Origin: Pseudomonadota bacterium
Lineage (GTDB): Bacteria > Pseudomonadota > Gammaproteobacteria > Burkholderiales > Burkholderiaceae_C
NCBI GenBank assembly: GCA_021845505.1
Contig: JAJZVU010000005.1
Span: 57,575-121,574, forward strand
Reading direction: 5' to 3'
Length of the DNA stretch: 64,000 nucleotides
Shown piece by piece: positions 21,463-30,189 of this stretch. The position numbers and the translations under genes are program-made. Below the pieces are notes generated by a model. It did no database searches. It worked only from the letters and a program-made list of their open reading frames with translations, and was not told where the DNA came from. Each line of letters starts with the position of its first letter. The stretch's first letter is position 1.

Positions 21463-22485
21463 TCACACCACCACGGGCTCGTACTCGAGCTCGATGCCGA
21501 AGCGCTCGCGCACCGCCGCGCGCACCGTCTCGGCCAGGCGCAGCACCTCGCTGCCGCTGGCGCCGCCGTGGTTGACCAGCACCAACGCATGGCGGCTGTC
21601 GACCGCGGCCGCGCCCTGGCTGCGCCCCTTGCAGCCGCAGGCCTCGATCATCCAGGCCGCTGCCAGCTTGTAGGTGCCGTCGTCCAGCGGATAGCTGACG
21701 ATCTCGGGGAACTCCTCGAGGATTTCATTGCGGATGGTGCGATTGACCACCGGGTTCTTGAAAAAGCTCCCGGCGTTGCCCAGCCGTTGCGGATCGGGAA
21801 GCTTGGCGCGGCGGATCGCGCAGACGGCATCGAACACCTGCCCGGCGTCGGGCTCGCCCACGCCGCTGCGCTCCAGGTGGCGCTGCAGTTCGGCATAGCC
21901 CAGGCGCGCGCGCCAGGGCCTGGGCAGGCGCAGCCGCACCTGGGTGATCACCGACTTGCCGGCCAGCGCGTGCTTGAACACACTGTCGCGATAGCCGAAG
22001 CGGCAGGCGGCGCGATCCAGGGTCGCGAAACGCCCGGTCGTCAGATCGATCAGATCCAGCGAATCGAAGACCTCGACCAGTTCCATGCCGTAGGCGCCGA
22101 TGTTCTGCACCGGCGCGGCGCCGACGCTCCCCGGAATCAGCGCCAGGTTCTCCAGCCCCGGCAGTCCCTGGCGCAGGCTCCAGCACACCAGATCGTGCCA
22201 GGCCACGCCGGCACCGGCCTCGATCAGCATGCCCTGCGCGTCGTCGGCCAGCACGCGCATGCCCGCGATCTCGATCTTCAGCACCAGCCCCTGCGGGTCC
22301 CGGGTCAGCAGCAGGTTGCTGCCTCCTCCGAGCACCAGCTTGGGCAGCCTGCCCAGTTCGGGGTGGTCGACCACCGCGCGCAGCTGCCGCGCGTCGGTGA
22401 TGCGCAGCAGGCGCTGCGCGCGCGCGGCCACGCGGAAGGTGTTCAGGTCCGTCAAATCGGCATCGCTCTGGACCGCCAGATCCAT
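21463..22485 (-). CDS. murB: UDP-N-acetylenolpyruvoylglucosamine reductase
   Basis: A 340-residue FAD enzyme of peptidoglycan precursor synthesis, reducing UDP-GlcNAc-enolpyruvate to UDP-MurNAc. Visible elements are LNTFRV at the start, the FAD-binding LVLGGGSNLLL, LIPGSVGAAPVQNIGAYG, the catalytic-region FGYRDSVFK and GNAGSFFKNPVV. The length and the E. coli-type C-terminal extension (ending ELEYEPVVV) mark it as a type I MurB. ATG 22485 has AAGGGA upstream. It diverges from yajQ across 99 bases. Confidence 0.96.
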   Translation of the reverse strand: MDLAVQSDADLTDLNTFRVAARAQRLLRITDARQLRAVVDHPELGRLPKLVLGGGSNLLLTRDPQGLVLKIEIAGMRVLADDAQGMLIEAGAGVAWHDLVCWSLRQGLPGLENLALIPGSVGAAPVQNIGAYGMELVEVFDSLDLIDLTTGRFATLDRAACRFGYRDSVFKHALAGKSVITQVRLRLPRPWRARLGYAELQRHLERSGVGEPDAGQVFDAVCAIRRAKLPDPQRLGNAGSFFKNPVVNRTIRNEILEEFPEIVSYPLDDGTYKLAAAWMIEACGCKGRSQGAAAVDSRHALVLVNHGGASGSEVLRLAETVRAAVRERFGIELEYEPVVV

Positions 22486-22584
22486 ACAATTCCCTTGCGG
22501 GCCACGCGGCCCCAGAAAACCCTCGATTATTCCCCGTTCCGCGTCATACCACGCATCGCGCGCAGCACCGCGCAGCCCAAAGCC

Positions 22585-23070
22585 ATGCCCTCCTTCGACG
22601 CTGTACTCGAGCCCGACCTGATCGAAATCCGCAACGCCGTCGACCAGACCGCCAAGGAAGTCGCCAACCGCTTCGACTTCAAGGGCAGTTCGGCCAAGGT
22701 CGAACTCGCCGACAAGACCATCACCGCCTGGGCGGACAACGAGTTCCAGCTCGGCCAGCTGCGTGACGTGCTGCTGGCCAAGATGGCCAAGCGACAGGTC
22801 GATGCGCGCTTCCTCGAGCTGGGCAAGCCTCAGCCGGCCGGCGGCGACCGCTTCAAGCAGGTCATCACGGTGCGCGCCGGGATCCCCCAGGAACTGGCCA
22901 GGCGGATCACCGCGGCGGTCAAGGAATCGAAAATGAAACTGCAGTCGTCGATCCAGGGCGAGACCGTGCGGATCAGCGGCTCCAAGCGCGACGACCTGCA
23001 AGCGGCGATCGCGCTGCTGCGCAAGCAGATCGACGACACCCCGCTGTCGTTCCAGAACTTCCGCGACTGA
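22585..23070 (+). CDS. yajQ: YajQ family nucleotide-binding protein
   Basis: A 161-residue protein with the full YajQ pattern: MPSFDAVLEPDLIEIRNAVD at the start, NRFDFKGS, a central FKQVITVR and the ending DTPLSFQNFRD. Members bind c-di-GMP or other nucleotides and RNA; the two-domain ferredoxin-like fold is expected. No enzymatic motif is present. It lies between murB and plsY on opposite strands, an order common in Burkholderiales. Confidence 0.95.
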   Translation: MPSFDAVLEPDLIEIRNAVDQTAKEVANRFDFKGSSAKVELADKTITAWADNEFQLGQLRDVLLAKMAKRQVDARFLELGKPQPAGGDRFKQVITVRAGIPQELARRITAAVKESKMKLQSSIQGETVRISGSKRDDLQAAIALLRKQIDDTPLSFQNFRD

Positions 23071-23092
23071 GCCCGGCTCGCCGGCGCCCGGC

Positions 23093-23752
23093 TCAGCGCG
23101 GGGGCTTGCGCGCCTGAGCGGCCGCTCGCCCGCCGATGCGGCTTTCCTCGCCCCGCAGCAATTTGCCGATGTTGGCCTGGTGGCGCCAGATCACCAGCAG
23201 GCACATCGCGAGCAGCGCCAGCAGCCACGCCGGCGGCAACTGCCACACCAGGCGCTGCCCGAACCATGCGTAGGCCGGAGCGAACACCGCCGCGGCCAAC
23301 GCAGCCAGCGAGGAATAGCGGAAGAACACCGCGACGATCAGCCAGGTCGCGATGGTCGCCAGCCCCAGCCAGGGGTTGATGGCCAGCAGCACCCCCGCCG
23401 CGGTGGCCACCCCCTTGCCTCCGCGAAAACCCAGGAACAGCGGCCACATGTGGCCGATCACCACGCCCAGCGCCGGCAGAGCCACCGCGGCCTGCGGCAT
23501 CCAGCCCGCCTGCGCGGCAAGCTGCGCCAGCCACACCGCCAGCCAGCCCTTGCCCCCGTCGAGCAGCAGGGTCAGCACGGCAGCGAGCTTGCTGCCCGAG
23601 CGCAGCACATTGGTCGCGCCGGGGTTGCCCGAGCCGTAGCTGCGCGGATCGGCCAGCCCCATCGTGCGGCTGACCAGCACCGCGAAGGGCAGCGAGCCCA
23701 GGGCATAAGCCAGTGCGGTGGCCAGCAGCGCGACAAGCATCGAGGTTTGCAT
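23093..23752 (-). CDS. plsY: Glycerol-3-phosphate acyltransferase PlsY
   Basis: A 219-residue inner-membrane protein with five to six hydrophobic helices. The three PlsY motifs are [26 protein letters not shown] and the [14 protein letters not shown] segment near the C-terminus. It transfers acyl groups from acyl phosphate to glycerol 3-phosphate, starting phospholipid synthesis. ATG 23752 is chosen over an upstream ATG eight codons earlier because it fits the family N-terminus. It converges on yajQ and diverges from rnm. Confidence 0.95.
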   Translation of the reverse strand: MQTSMLVALLATALAYALGSLPFAVLVSRTMGLADPRSYGSGNPGATNVLRSGSKLAAVLTLLLDGGKGWLAVWLAQLAAQAGWMPQAAVALPALGVVIGHMWPLFLGFRGGKGVATAAGVLLAINPWLGLATIATWLIVAVFFRYSSLAALAAAVFAPAYAWFGQRLVWQLPPAWLLALLAMCLLVIWRHQANIGKLLRGEESRIGGRAAAQARKPPR

Positions 23753-23816
23753 CGGCCCGGATTCTAGTCGTTCCACCCCGACACACGGCCGCGGGCGGGC
23801 ACCGGGCCGGGGCGCC

Positions 23817-23822
23817 TAAAAT
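23817..23822 (+). promoter_or_regulatory. -10 box (TAAAAT) directly before the rnm start; likely leaderless mRNA
   Basis: TAAAAT ends six bases before the ATG at 23829, so transcription should begin at or next to the A of the start codon. No ribosome-binding site is present between them. No clear -35 is visible in the GC-rich upstream sequence. Confidence 0.5.
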
Positions 23823-23828
23823 ACCCGC

Positions 23829-24674
23829 ATGTCCGACGCGTTCAACGCCGACCTGCACTGCCATTCCCTGGTTTCCGACGGCACCCTGGAACCCGCCGCG
23901 CTTGCGCGACGCGCGCAGCGCAACGGCGTCGATCTGTGGGCCTTGACCGACCACGACGAACTCGGCGGACTGCAGCAAGCCGCCAGCGCCTGCGCCGAAA
24001 TCGGCCTGGACTTCGTCCCCGGGGTGGAGGTTTCGGTGTCGGTCGGCGACCAGACGGTGCATGTCGTCGGGCTGGGGATCGACTCCGGGCACGCCGCGCT
24101 GCGCGGTCACCTGCAGCGCATGTGCGAGGGCCGCGATGCCCGCGCGCACGCCATCGCCGCGTCGCTGCGCGAACACACCGGGGTCGACGATGCCTACGCC
24201 GGGGCGAGCCGCCTGGCCGGCAATCCGGCGCTGATCTCGCGTACCCACTTCGCCCGCCACCTGGTCGAGCGCGGGGTGTGCTCGAGCACCGCCGAAGTGT
24301 TCACCCGCTTCCTGACGCCGGGCAAACCCGGCTATGTCGAACACGCCTGGGCCAGCCTGGAGCAGGCGGTGCAGTGGATCCACGACGCCGGCGGGCTGGC
24401 CGTGCTGGCGCATCCCGGGCGCTACCGCTTCAGCGCGCAGGCCGAGCAGCAACTGCTGGCCCGCTTTCGCGATCTCGGCGGACAGGGCATCGAGGTCGTG
24501 ACCGCCAGCCACAGCGCCGCGGACTGGCGCAAGTACGCGCAGATCGCCCGCAGCTTCGGGCTGCGCGCATCGCGCGGATCGGATTTCCACTGCCCGCGCG
24601 AGAGCCGCTGCGACCTCGGGCAGCTGCCGCGGCTGCCCGACGGCCTGCGCCCCATCTGGGAACTGCTGCACTGA
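23829..24674 (+). CDS. rnm: PHP-domain 5'-3' exoribonuclease/nucleoside bisphosphate phosphatase (YciV/RNase AM type)
   Basis: A 281-residue PHP-family phosphoesterase. The metal-site motifs are ADLHCHSLVSDGT near the N-terminus, LTDHDELGG, a central insert, AHPGRY and the C-terminal GSDFHCPRE. Family members dephosphorylate 3',5'-nucleoside bisphosphates or trim RNA 5' ends. The next gene, a YciO-type protein, and then an M50 protease follow at short spacing, the order seen across Burkholderiales and echoing E. coli yciV-yciO. Confidence 0.88.
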   Translation: MSDAFNADLHCHSLVSDGTLEPAALARRAQRNGVDLWALTDHDELGGLQQAASACAEIGLDFVPGVEVSVSVGDQTVHVVGLGIDSGHAALRGHLQRMCEGRDARAHAIAASLREHTGVDDAYAGASRLAGNPALISRTHFARHLVERGVCSSTAEVFTRFLTPGKPGYVEHAWASLEQAVQWIHDAGGLAVLAHPGRYRFSAQAEQQLLARFRDLGGQGIEVVTASHSAADWRKYAQIARSFGLRASRGSDFHCPRESRCDLGQLPRLPDGLRPIWELLH

Positions 24675-24695
24675 CGGCGCGCCGCGCTGCCCTTC

Positions 24696-25331
24696 ATGGC
24701 CCAGTACTTCAGCCTGCACCCGGACGATCCCCAGCCGCGCCTGATCAAGCAGGCCTGCGCGATCCTGCATGCCGGCGGAGTGGCCGCGATCCCCACCGAC
24801 TCCTCCTACGCGCTGGTCTGCCACCTGGACGACAAGGCCGCTGCCGAGCGTCTGCGCCGCATCCGCGACGTCGACGCCAAGCACCACCTGACTCTGCTGT
24901 GCAGCGACCTGTCGGAGCTGGGCAGCTACGCGATGGTCGACAACCGGCGCTTTCGCCTGCTGCGGGCCGCGACCCCGGGCCCCTACACCTTCATCCTGCC
25001 GGCCACGCGCGAGGTGCCGCGGCGCGTGTCCCACCCGTCGCGCAAGACCATCGGCGTGCGCGTGCCCGCGCACGCGGTGGCGCACGCGCTGCTGGTCGAA
25101 CTCGGCCAGCCGCTGCTGGCCACGACCCTGATCCTGCCCGGGCAGGCCGAGCCGCTCAACGAAGCGGCCGACATCCGCGCACGGCTGGAAAAGCACATCG
25201 AACTCGTGATCGACTCCGGGGCCTGCCCGCAACAGCCCACGACGGTGATCGACCTCAGCGGCCCTACGCCCGAGGTGTTGCGCCTCGGTCGCGGAGATCC
25301 GGCTCGCCTGGGACTGGAACAAGACCACTGA
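24696..25331 (+). CDS. yciO: YciO-type Sua5/YrdC family protein
   Basis: A 211-residue protein of the L-threonylcarbamoyladenylate synthase superfamily. The ATP/threonine pocket is visible as GGVAAIPTDSSYAL and ATPGPYTFILPA, with the Lys/Arg-rich TIGVRVPAH. The length, the start MAQYFSLHPDDPQPRLIKQA and the serine in PTDSSY match YciO rather than the essential TsaC/Sua5, so a role in t6A modification is possible but not proven. It starts 21 bases after rnm. Confidence 0.85.
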   Translation: MAQYFSLHPDDPQPRLIKQACAILHAGGVAAIPTDSSYALVCHLDDKAAAERLRRIRDVDAKHHLTLLCSDLSELGSYAMVDNRRFRLLRAATPGPYTFILPATREVPRRVSHPSRKTIGVRVPAHAVAHALLVELGQPLLATTLILPGQAEPLNEAADIRARLEKHIELVIDSGACPQQPTTVIDLSGPTPEVLRLGRGDPARLGLEQDH

Positions 25332-25359
25332 GGCGGGACGACCGCAAGCCGCGACGACC

Positions 25360-26016
25360 ATGAACGAGCAAATCCAGCAACTCACCGTCTACGCCCTGCC
25401 GCTGCTGTTCGCCATCACCCTGCACGAAGCGGCGCATGGCTACGCGGCGCGCCACTTCGGCGACAACACCGCCTACATGATGGGGCGCATCTCCCTGAAC
25501 CCGGCGCGGCACATCGACCCCATCGGCACCGTGCTGATCCCGCTGGTGCTGCTGCTGTTCGGCAGCCCCTTCCTGTTCGGTTACGCCAAGCCGGTGCCGG
25601 TGAATTTCGGCGCGCTGCGCAACCCCAAGCGGGACATGATCTGGGTCGCGCTCGCGGGCCCGGCGTCGAACTTCGTGCAGGCGTTCCTGTACGCGCTGGC
25701 GCTGCTGGTGATGCAGCGCCTGGGAGTGCGCGAGGCCTTCCTGGTCGACGTGGCGAGCGCCGGAATCAGCGTCAACCTGGTGCTGTTCGTGTTCAACCTG
25801 TTTCCCATCCCGCCGCTCGACGGTGGACGGGTGCTGGTCGGCCTGCTGCCCATCCGCCAGGCGCTGGCGCTGTCGCGCATCGAGCCCTACGGGTTTTTCA
25901 TCGTGATGGCTTTGGTGCTGACGAATATCGCCACCTACATCTGGCTGATCCCGCTGATGGGCCTGAGCCAGACCCTGCTGGGTGTGCTGCTGAGCCCGTT
26001 CCGCCTGTTGCTGTAG
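25360..26016 (+). CDS. Site-2 protease family (M50) membrane metalloprotease
   Basis: A 218-residue polytopic membrane protein with about five hydrophobic segments. The zinc site is HEAAH in the first helix (LHEAAHGYAARHFGD), and the third metal ligand is the Asp in NLFPIPPLDGGR. No PDZ domain is present, so it belongs to the short RseP-unrelated M50 group often found between yciO and trpS in betaproteobacteria. The substrate is unknown. It is 28 bases behind yciO and probably in the same transcript. Confidence 0.88.
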   Translation: MNEQIQQLTVYALPLLFAITLHEAAHGYAARHFGDNTAYMMGRISLNPARHIDPIGTVLIPLVLLLFGSPFLFGYAKPVPVNFGALRNPKRDMIWVALAGPASNFVQAFLYALALLVMQRLGVREAFLVDVASAGISVNLVLFVFNLFPIPPLDGGRVLVGLLPIRQALALSRIEPYGFFIVMALVLTNIATYIWLIPLMGLSQTLLGVLLSPFRLLL

Positions 26017-26079
26017 CGCCGCAGCGGGCGCGCGACCGGCGCCCACGCCCATCCCCCACTTGCCGAGGAACCACCGATC

Positions 26080-26652
26080 ATGACCCATGCCACGCCCCGC
26101 CACGCTGCTGCCCGAGCGGGCCGCAATGGCTGGCCTGCGCGCAAGCGCCTCGCCACGGCCCTCGTCTGCGCCGGCTTGCTGCTGGGTCCGCTGGCGCGGG
26201 CGGAACAGGTTTCGCTGCTCGCCGGCGGCTACCAGGGCTACCGCAACCTCACGCTGGCGTGGCAGGGCGACCCGCTGTGGCAGCACGCCTTCGGCTCGTC
26301 GCGGCTGGACGTCGTGCTCGAGGCCTCGGCCGGGCGGGCGTTCGGGCCTGCCGGCCAACCCGGGGCGCCACTGTGGCATGTGGGCCTGACGCCGATCGCC
26401 CGCTGGTGGTTCCTCCCCGACACCGCGCTGGAGGCGGGAATCGGCGCCAACCTGTTCTCGGCCACGCGCATCGGCTCCAAGCGCATCTCGACCGCCTACC
26501 AGTTCGGCGATTCGATCGGCCTGTACCACCGGCTGGCCGGCACCTCGTGGGGCCTGGGAGTGCGCTTCACCCATTACTCCAACGCCGACATCAAGCGCCC
26601 CAACCCGGGACAGAACTACCTGCAACTGCGCATCAGCCATGAATTCCACTGA
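26080..26652 (+). CDS. pagL: Lipid A 3-O-deacylase (PagL family)
   Basis: A 190-residue outer-membrane beta-barrel candidate. A long basic N-terminus leads into a signal peptide (hydrophobic about residues 26-38, cleavage after ARA near 40). Alternating hydrophobic strands follow, and the PagL signature HYSNADIKRPNPG near residue 167 contains the catalytic His and Ser. It should remove the 3-position acyl chain of lipid A. It sits inside the otherwise conserved M50-trpS interval, and its last 14 bases overlap trpS, so translation of the two may be linked. GAGGAA precedes the start. Confidence 0.83.
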   Translation: MTHATPRHAAARAGRNGWPARKRLATALVCAGLLLGPLARAEQVSLLAGGYQGYRNLTLAWQGDPLWQHAFGSSRLDVVLEASAGRAFGPAGQPGAPLWHVGLTPIARWWFLPDTALEAGIGANLFSATRIGSKRISTAYQFGDSIGLYHRLAGTSWGLGVRFTHYSNADIKRPNPGQNYLQLRISHEFH

Positions 26653-27877
26653 CTCCCCCGCGCCCGCCGCGACAGGCGAACGCGTGCTGTCGGGCATGCG
26701 CCCGACCGGCGCGCTGCACCTGGGCCACTACCACGGCGCCCTGAAGAACTGGGTGCAGCTGCAGCGCGACAACTCCTGCTGGTTCTTCGTCGCCGACTGG
26801 CACGCGCTGACCACCCACTACGAATCGCCCGAAGTCATCGCCAGCCACACCCACGACATGGTGGTGGACTGGCTGGCCGCCGGGGTCGATCCGGCGCAGG
26901 CCACGCTGTTCGTGCAGAGCCGGGTTCCCGAGCATGCCGAGTTGTTCCTGTTGCTGGGCATGGGGACCCCGCTGGCATGGCTGGAGCGCGTGCCCACCTA
27001 CAAGGAGCAGATCGCCAACCTCAAGGACAAGGACCTGCTGACCTACGGTTTCCTGGGCTATCCGCTGCTGCAGGCGGCCGATATCCTGATCTACCAGGCA
27101 CGCTGGGTTCCGGTGGGCGCCGACCAGGTCCCGCATATCGAGATGAGCCGCGAAATCGCCCGCCGCTTCAACACCCTGTACGGCAAGGATGCGGGAATCG
27201 AGACGCGCGCGCGCGCCGCCGCGCAGCGCCTGCCGGAAGCCGAGCGGGCGCGCTTGCTGGCGCTGCGCCGCGCGGCCGACCAGGAGGGGCAGCTCGAGCA
27301 GCGCGAGCAGGCGCGCGCACTGGTGGCCGCGAGCAAGCTGGCGCGCGCCGACAAGGACGCGCTGCTGGCGCAGGTCGACGGCGGCAGGCGCACCATCCTG
27401 CGCGAACCCGAAGCGCTGCTCACCCCCGAATCCAAGTTGCCCGGGCTGGACGGTCGCAAGATGTCCAAGAGCTATGGAAACTCCATCGCGATCCGCGAGG
27501 AGCGGGCCTCGGTGGAGCAGAAGATCCGCCGCATGCCGACCGACCCGGCGCGCGTGCGCCGCAGCGACCCCGGCAACCCCGACCATTGCCCGGTGTGGCA
27601 GTTCCACCTGGCCTACAGCGACCAGGCCTGCCGCGAGTGGGTGCGCCGGGGCTGCACCAGCGCGGGCATCGGCTGCCTGGAGTGCAAGCAGCCCGTGATC
27701 GATGCGGTGCTGCGCGAGCAGCAACCGATGCTCGAGCGCGCCCAGCCCTACCTGGATCGGCCGCACCTGGTGCGGGACATCCTGGACGACGGCTGCGAGC
27801 GCGCCCAGCACGCGGCCCGCGAGACCATGCGGGTGGTGCGCGAGGCGATGGGGCTGCGACCGGGCGACGCGAGCTGA
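26639..27877 (+). CDS. trpS: Tryptophanyl-tRNA synthetase
   Basis: A 412-residue class I synthetase with the HIGH-type motif HLGHYHG and GRKMSKSYGN. It is about 75 residues longer than the E. coli enzyme, mainly because of an Ala/Arg/Glu-rich insert of about 65 residues between RFNTLYG and the KMSKS loop. A similar insert is, as I recall, common in betaproteobacterial TrpRS. ATG 26639 lies inside the end of pagL. The C-terminus holds a Cys pair in CTSAGIGCLECK, possibly metal-binding. Confidence 0.95.
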   Translation: MNSTDSPAPAATGERVLSGMRPTGALHLGHYHGALKNWVQLQRDNSCWFFVADWHALTTHYESPEVIASHTHDMVVDWLAAGVDPAQATLFVQSRVPEHAELFLLLGMGTPLAWLERVPTYKEQIANLKDKDLLTYGFLGYPLLQAADILIYQARWVPVGADQVPHIEMSREIARRFNTLYGKDAGIETRARAAAQRLPEAERARLLALRRAADQEGQLEQREQARALVAASKLARADKDALLAQVDGGRRTILREPEALLTPESKLPGLDGRKMSKSYGNSIAIREERASVEQKIRRMPTDPARVRRSDPGNPDHCPVWQFHLAYSDQACREWVRRGCTSAGIGCLECKQPVIDAVLREQQPMLERAQPYLDRPHLVRDILDDGCERAQHAARETMRVVREAMGLRPGDAS

Positions 27878-27885
27878 AGCCGCAG

Positions 27886-27906
27886 CGGCCGGCGACGGGC
27901 CGGCCG
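27886..27906. terminator. GC hairpin between convergent trpS and the DedA gene
   Basis: CGGCCGG and CCGGCCG pair perfectly (7 bp) around a seven-base loop. It lies between the stop codons of two convergent genes and lacks a T-run on either side. Confidence 0.35.
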
Positions 27907-27922
27907 GATCGCCCGCCCGGCA

Positions 27923-28483
27923 TCAGCCGCGTCGCAGCCGACGCACCACCAGCCGGGCCAGCAGGCCCAGCGCGGCGACCGCCACCAGCAGCGCCAGCAG
28001 CCCGGCCTGCATGCCGGCCAGGCGCCCCGAGACCTGCTGCCAGGCATGGCCGAAACCCCAGCCGATGCCCAGGATCAGCGGCGCCCACAGCAGCGCACCG
28101 AGCACGTTGAAAACCGCGAAGCGCACCGGCGACACACCGGCGGCACCGATCAGGATGGGGCCGGCGATGCGCAATCCATAGAGAAAGCGCACCGCCACGA
28201 CCGCACCGCCCGGGCGCCGGCGCAGCAGCGCTGCGACGCGCTCGACCTGGGCGCGCAGCCGGGGAATGCGCCGCAACAGCACGCTGCCCCAGATGCGGCC
28301 GATCCAGAAGAAGAACTGGTCTCCGGCGCTGGCCGCGACCACCGCGACCACGAGCACCCGCCAGGCGTCCAGCCATCCCGCGCGCGCCGCGTAGCCGGCA
28401 GCCAGCAGCACCGTCTCGCCCTCGGCGAAGGCGCCGGCGGCGACCGCCAGGTAGCCCCACTCCCGCAGCAGCTGTTCGACCAA
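27923..28483 (-). CDS. DedA/VTT-domain membrane protein
   Basis: A 186-residue protein with about four hydrophobic helices. The DedA family pattern is visible: a Phe-Ala-Glu-Gly-Glu segment near residue 18 (in place of the usual F-x-E), SAGDQFFFWIGR, and FLYGLRIAGPILIGAAG. DedA proteins are lipid transporters/flippases needed for membrane homeostasis. The only sensible start is TTG at 28483, which has a perfect GGAGGT four bases upstream. It ends 45 bases from trpS in convergent orientation. Confidence 0.87.
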   Translation of the reverse strand: MVEQLLREWGYLAVAAGAFAEGETVLLAAGYAARAGWLDAWRVLVVAVVAASAGDQFFFWIGRIWGSVLLRRIPRLRAQVERVAALLRRRPGGAVVAVRFLYGLRIAGPILIGAAGVSPVRFAVFNVLGALLWAPLILGIGWGFGHAWQQVSGRLAGMQAGLLALLVAVAALGLLARLVVRRLRRG

Positions 28484-28577
28484 GCCGACCTCCGTCAGCG
28501 CGACGCCGGCGCCCGAAAGGACGCCCGCTCGCCAAGCCGGATGGTGCGCCAGCGCGGCGGCGAGCGCCGGCCGGGGA

Positions 28578-28611
28578 CAAAAAAACCGAGCTGGCTGGCT
28601 CGGTTATTTTT
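28578..28611 (-). terminator. Intrinsic terminator of the cold-shock gene, probably bidirectional
   Basis: CCGAGC (28585-28590) and GCTCGG (28597-28602) form a stem extended by A-T pairs, with a six-base loop. On the minus strand it is followed by seven T residues (28584 down to 28578). On the plus strand it is followed by TTATTTTTT. It is the only textbook intrinsic terminator I found in the window. Confidence 0.85.
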
Positions 28612-28724
28612 TGCACGCAGCAGACGGTCGCGGCCCGGTACCGCGGCCAGCAACCATCCGGCGTACAACAACGAAACCGCCGCGCGGCGCGGGCATCGCG
28701 CCGGTGCGGCGGCTCGGTGGGTCT

Positions 28725-28928
28725 TCAGATCACGCGGATCTGCGACGCCTGCGGGCCCTTCGGGCCGGCCTTCACGGTGAACTCGACGCGCTGGTTTTCC
28801 TGCAGCGTACGGAAACCCTTGGCCTGGATCTCGCTGAAGTGGGCGAACAGATCCTCGCCGCCTTCATCCGGCTTGATAAACCCGAAGCCTTTGCTTTCGT
28901 TAAACCATTTGACGATGCCGGTGGGCAT
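28725..28928 (-). CDS. cspA: Cold-shock protein (CspA family)
   Basis: A 67-residue single cold-shock domain. RNP1 is KGFGFI and RNP2 is DLFAHFS, both intact; the protein starts [14 protein letters not shown]. It binds single-stranded RNA and DNA as an RNA chaperone. AAGGAAG lies five bases before ATG 28928. A candidate promoter at 29055-29081 gives a leader of about 120 bases, in line with the long structured leaders of csp genes, and a strong terminator follows. It stands alone as a single transcription unit. Confidence 0.96.
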   Translation of the reverse strand: MPTGIVKWFNESKGFGFIKPDEGGEDLFAHFSEIQAKGFRTLQENQRVEFTVKAGPKGPQASQIRVI

Positions 28929-29229
28929 GATCTTCCTTTCAAGTACTGTTTACCAATGAAATGCAAATCCTCAACAAGCCCAGCCGGTTTATCGAAAGCC
29001 TGGAACCAAAACCGTGCGCGCCAAAGCGCCCGTCTTGAAGCGACTGCAGGGCTTACTATACACCGGTTGGCGCTTTTGCAAGCATTCCCCGCCTGCCCCC
29101 CCGAAAATCCCCGCGTCGCGCATGCGCGGGCGTTGCCGCCTGACCACAACGCAGCCGGCGGGCCGGCGGGCGGGAACACAGCGGGTGGCGCCGACAGCAG
29201 CCGACATCGCCCAGGACATCCACTTCGAC
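28929..29229. other. Divergent intergenic region between cspA and ribF
   Basis: About 300 bases without a convincing gene. The left 120 bases are AT-rich compared with the rest of the window and form the cspA leader. The right part, next to ribF, is GC-rich and featureless; I see no clear ribF promoter. Confidence 0.6.
29055..29081 (-). promoter_or_regulatory. Candidate cspA promoter
   Basis: On the minus strand TTGCAA (29081-29076) and TATAGT (29060-29055) are 15 bases apart, a short but usable spacing. The start of transcription would be near 29048, leaving an untranslated leader of about 120 bases before the cspA ATG. Confidence 0.55.
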
Positions 29230-30189
29230 ATGCAGGTATTTCGCGGTTTCCAGCACGCCGCGCTGCCGCGCCGCAGCGCGCTCAGCATCGGCAACTTCGA
29301 CGGCGTGCATCGCGGCCACCAGGCCATGCTCGCGCTGCTGGTGCACGAGGCCAGGCAGCGCGACCTGCCGACCTGCGCGCTGACCTTCGAGCCGCATCCG
29401 CGCGACTATTTCGCCGCGCTGGCAGCGCGCAGTGAACTGGCGCCGCCGCGCATCAGCACCCTTCGCGACAAACTCGACGGCCTGCAGCATTGCGGAATCG
29501 ATTACGTCGTGGTGCTGCGCTTCGACGCGGCGCTGGCCTCGCTCGCCGCCGAGGACTTTGTCGCCCGCGTGCTGGTCGACGGGCTGCACGCCCGCTACCT
29601 GCTGGTCGGCGACGATTTCCGCTTCGGCGCCCGGCGCGCCGGCGACTACGCGATGCTGGACGCGATGGGCGCGCAATGGGGATTCGACGTGGCTCGCATG
29701 AACGCCTACGAAGTGCATGCGCGACGTGTCTCGAGTTCGGCGGTGCGGCAGGCCCTGGGGGCCGGGCAGATGGACCTGGCCGCCAGCCTGCTCGACCGTC
29801 CCTATGCGATTTCGGGCCATGTGCAGCATGGCGCCAAGCTCGGGCGCGAGCTGGGCTTTCCCACGCTGAACCTGCGCTTCGGCCACGCGCGCCCGGCGGC
29901 CCAGGGCATTTTCGTGGCCCGGGTGCACGGGCTGGCCGGGAGCGCGCTGCGCGCGGTGGTCAGCCTCGGGCGGCGCCCCAGTGTCGACGAGTCGGGGCGG
30001 GTGCTGCTGGAGGCCCACCTGCTCGATTGGAGCGGGGACGCCTACGGTAAACTCGTGCGCGTGGAAATGCTGCACAAACTGCGGGACGAAGCGCGCTACG
30101 AAGGCCTGCAGGCCCTCACGGCTGCGATCGCCGCCGATGTGCTCGCCGCCCGGCAATGGTTCGCCACCGCGGACGCCGACAGCCCCTGA
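29230..30189 (+). CDS. ribF: Bifunctional riboflavin kinase/FAD synthetase
   Basis: A 319-residue enzyme that makes FMN and FAD from riboflavin. The N-terminal adenylyltransferase half has the nucleotidyl-transferase motif IGNFDGVHRGHQ and the later SSSAVRQAL; the C-terminal kinase half has GRELGFPTLNL and the catalytic region EAHLLDWSGDAYG. Length is as usual. The start at 29230 gives the standard N-terminus (MQVFRGFQH). ribF is followed by ileS and lspA, the common betaproteobacterial order, though coaBC-dut, which often continues it, is elsewhere in this window. Confidence 0.95.
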   Translation: MQVFRGFQHAALPRRSALSIGNFDGVHRGHQAMLALLVHEARQRDLPTCALTFEPHPRDYFAALAARSELAPPRISTLRDKLDGLQHCGIDYVVVLRFDAALASLAAEDFVARVLVDGLHARYLLVGDDFRFGARRAGDYAMLDAMGAQWGFDVARMNAYEVHARRVSSSAVRQALGAGQMDLAASLLDRPYAISGHVQHGAKLGRELGFPTLNLRFGHARPAAQGIFVARVHGLAGSALRAVVSLGRRPSVDESGRVLLEAHLLDWSGDAYGKLVRVEMLHKLRDEARYEGLQALTAAIAADVLAARQWFATADADSP

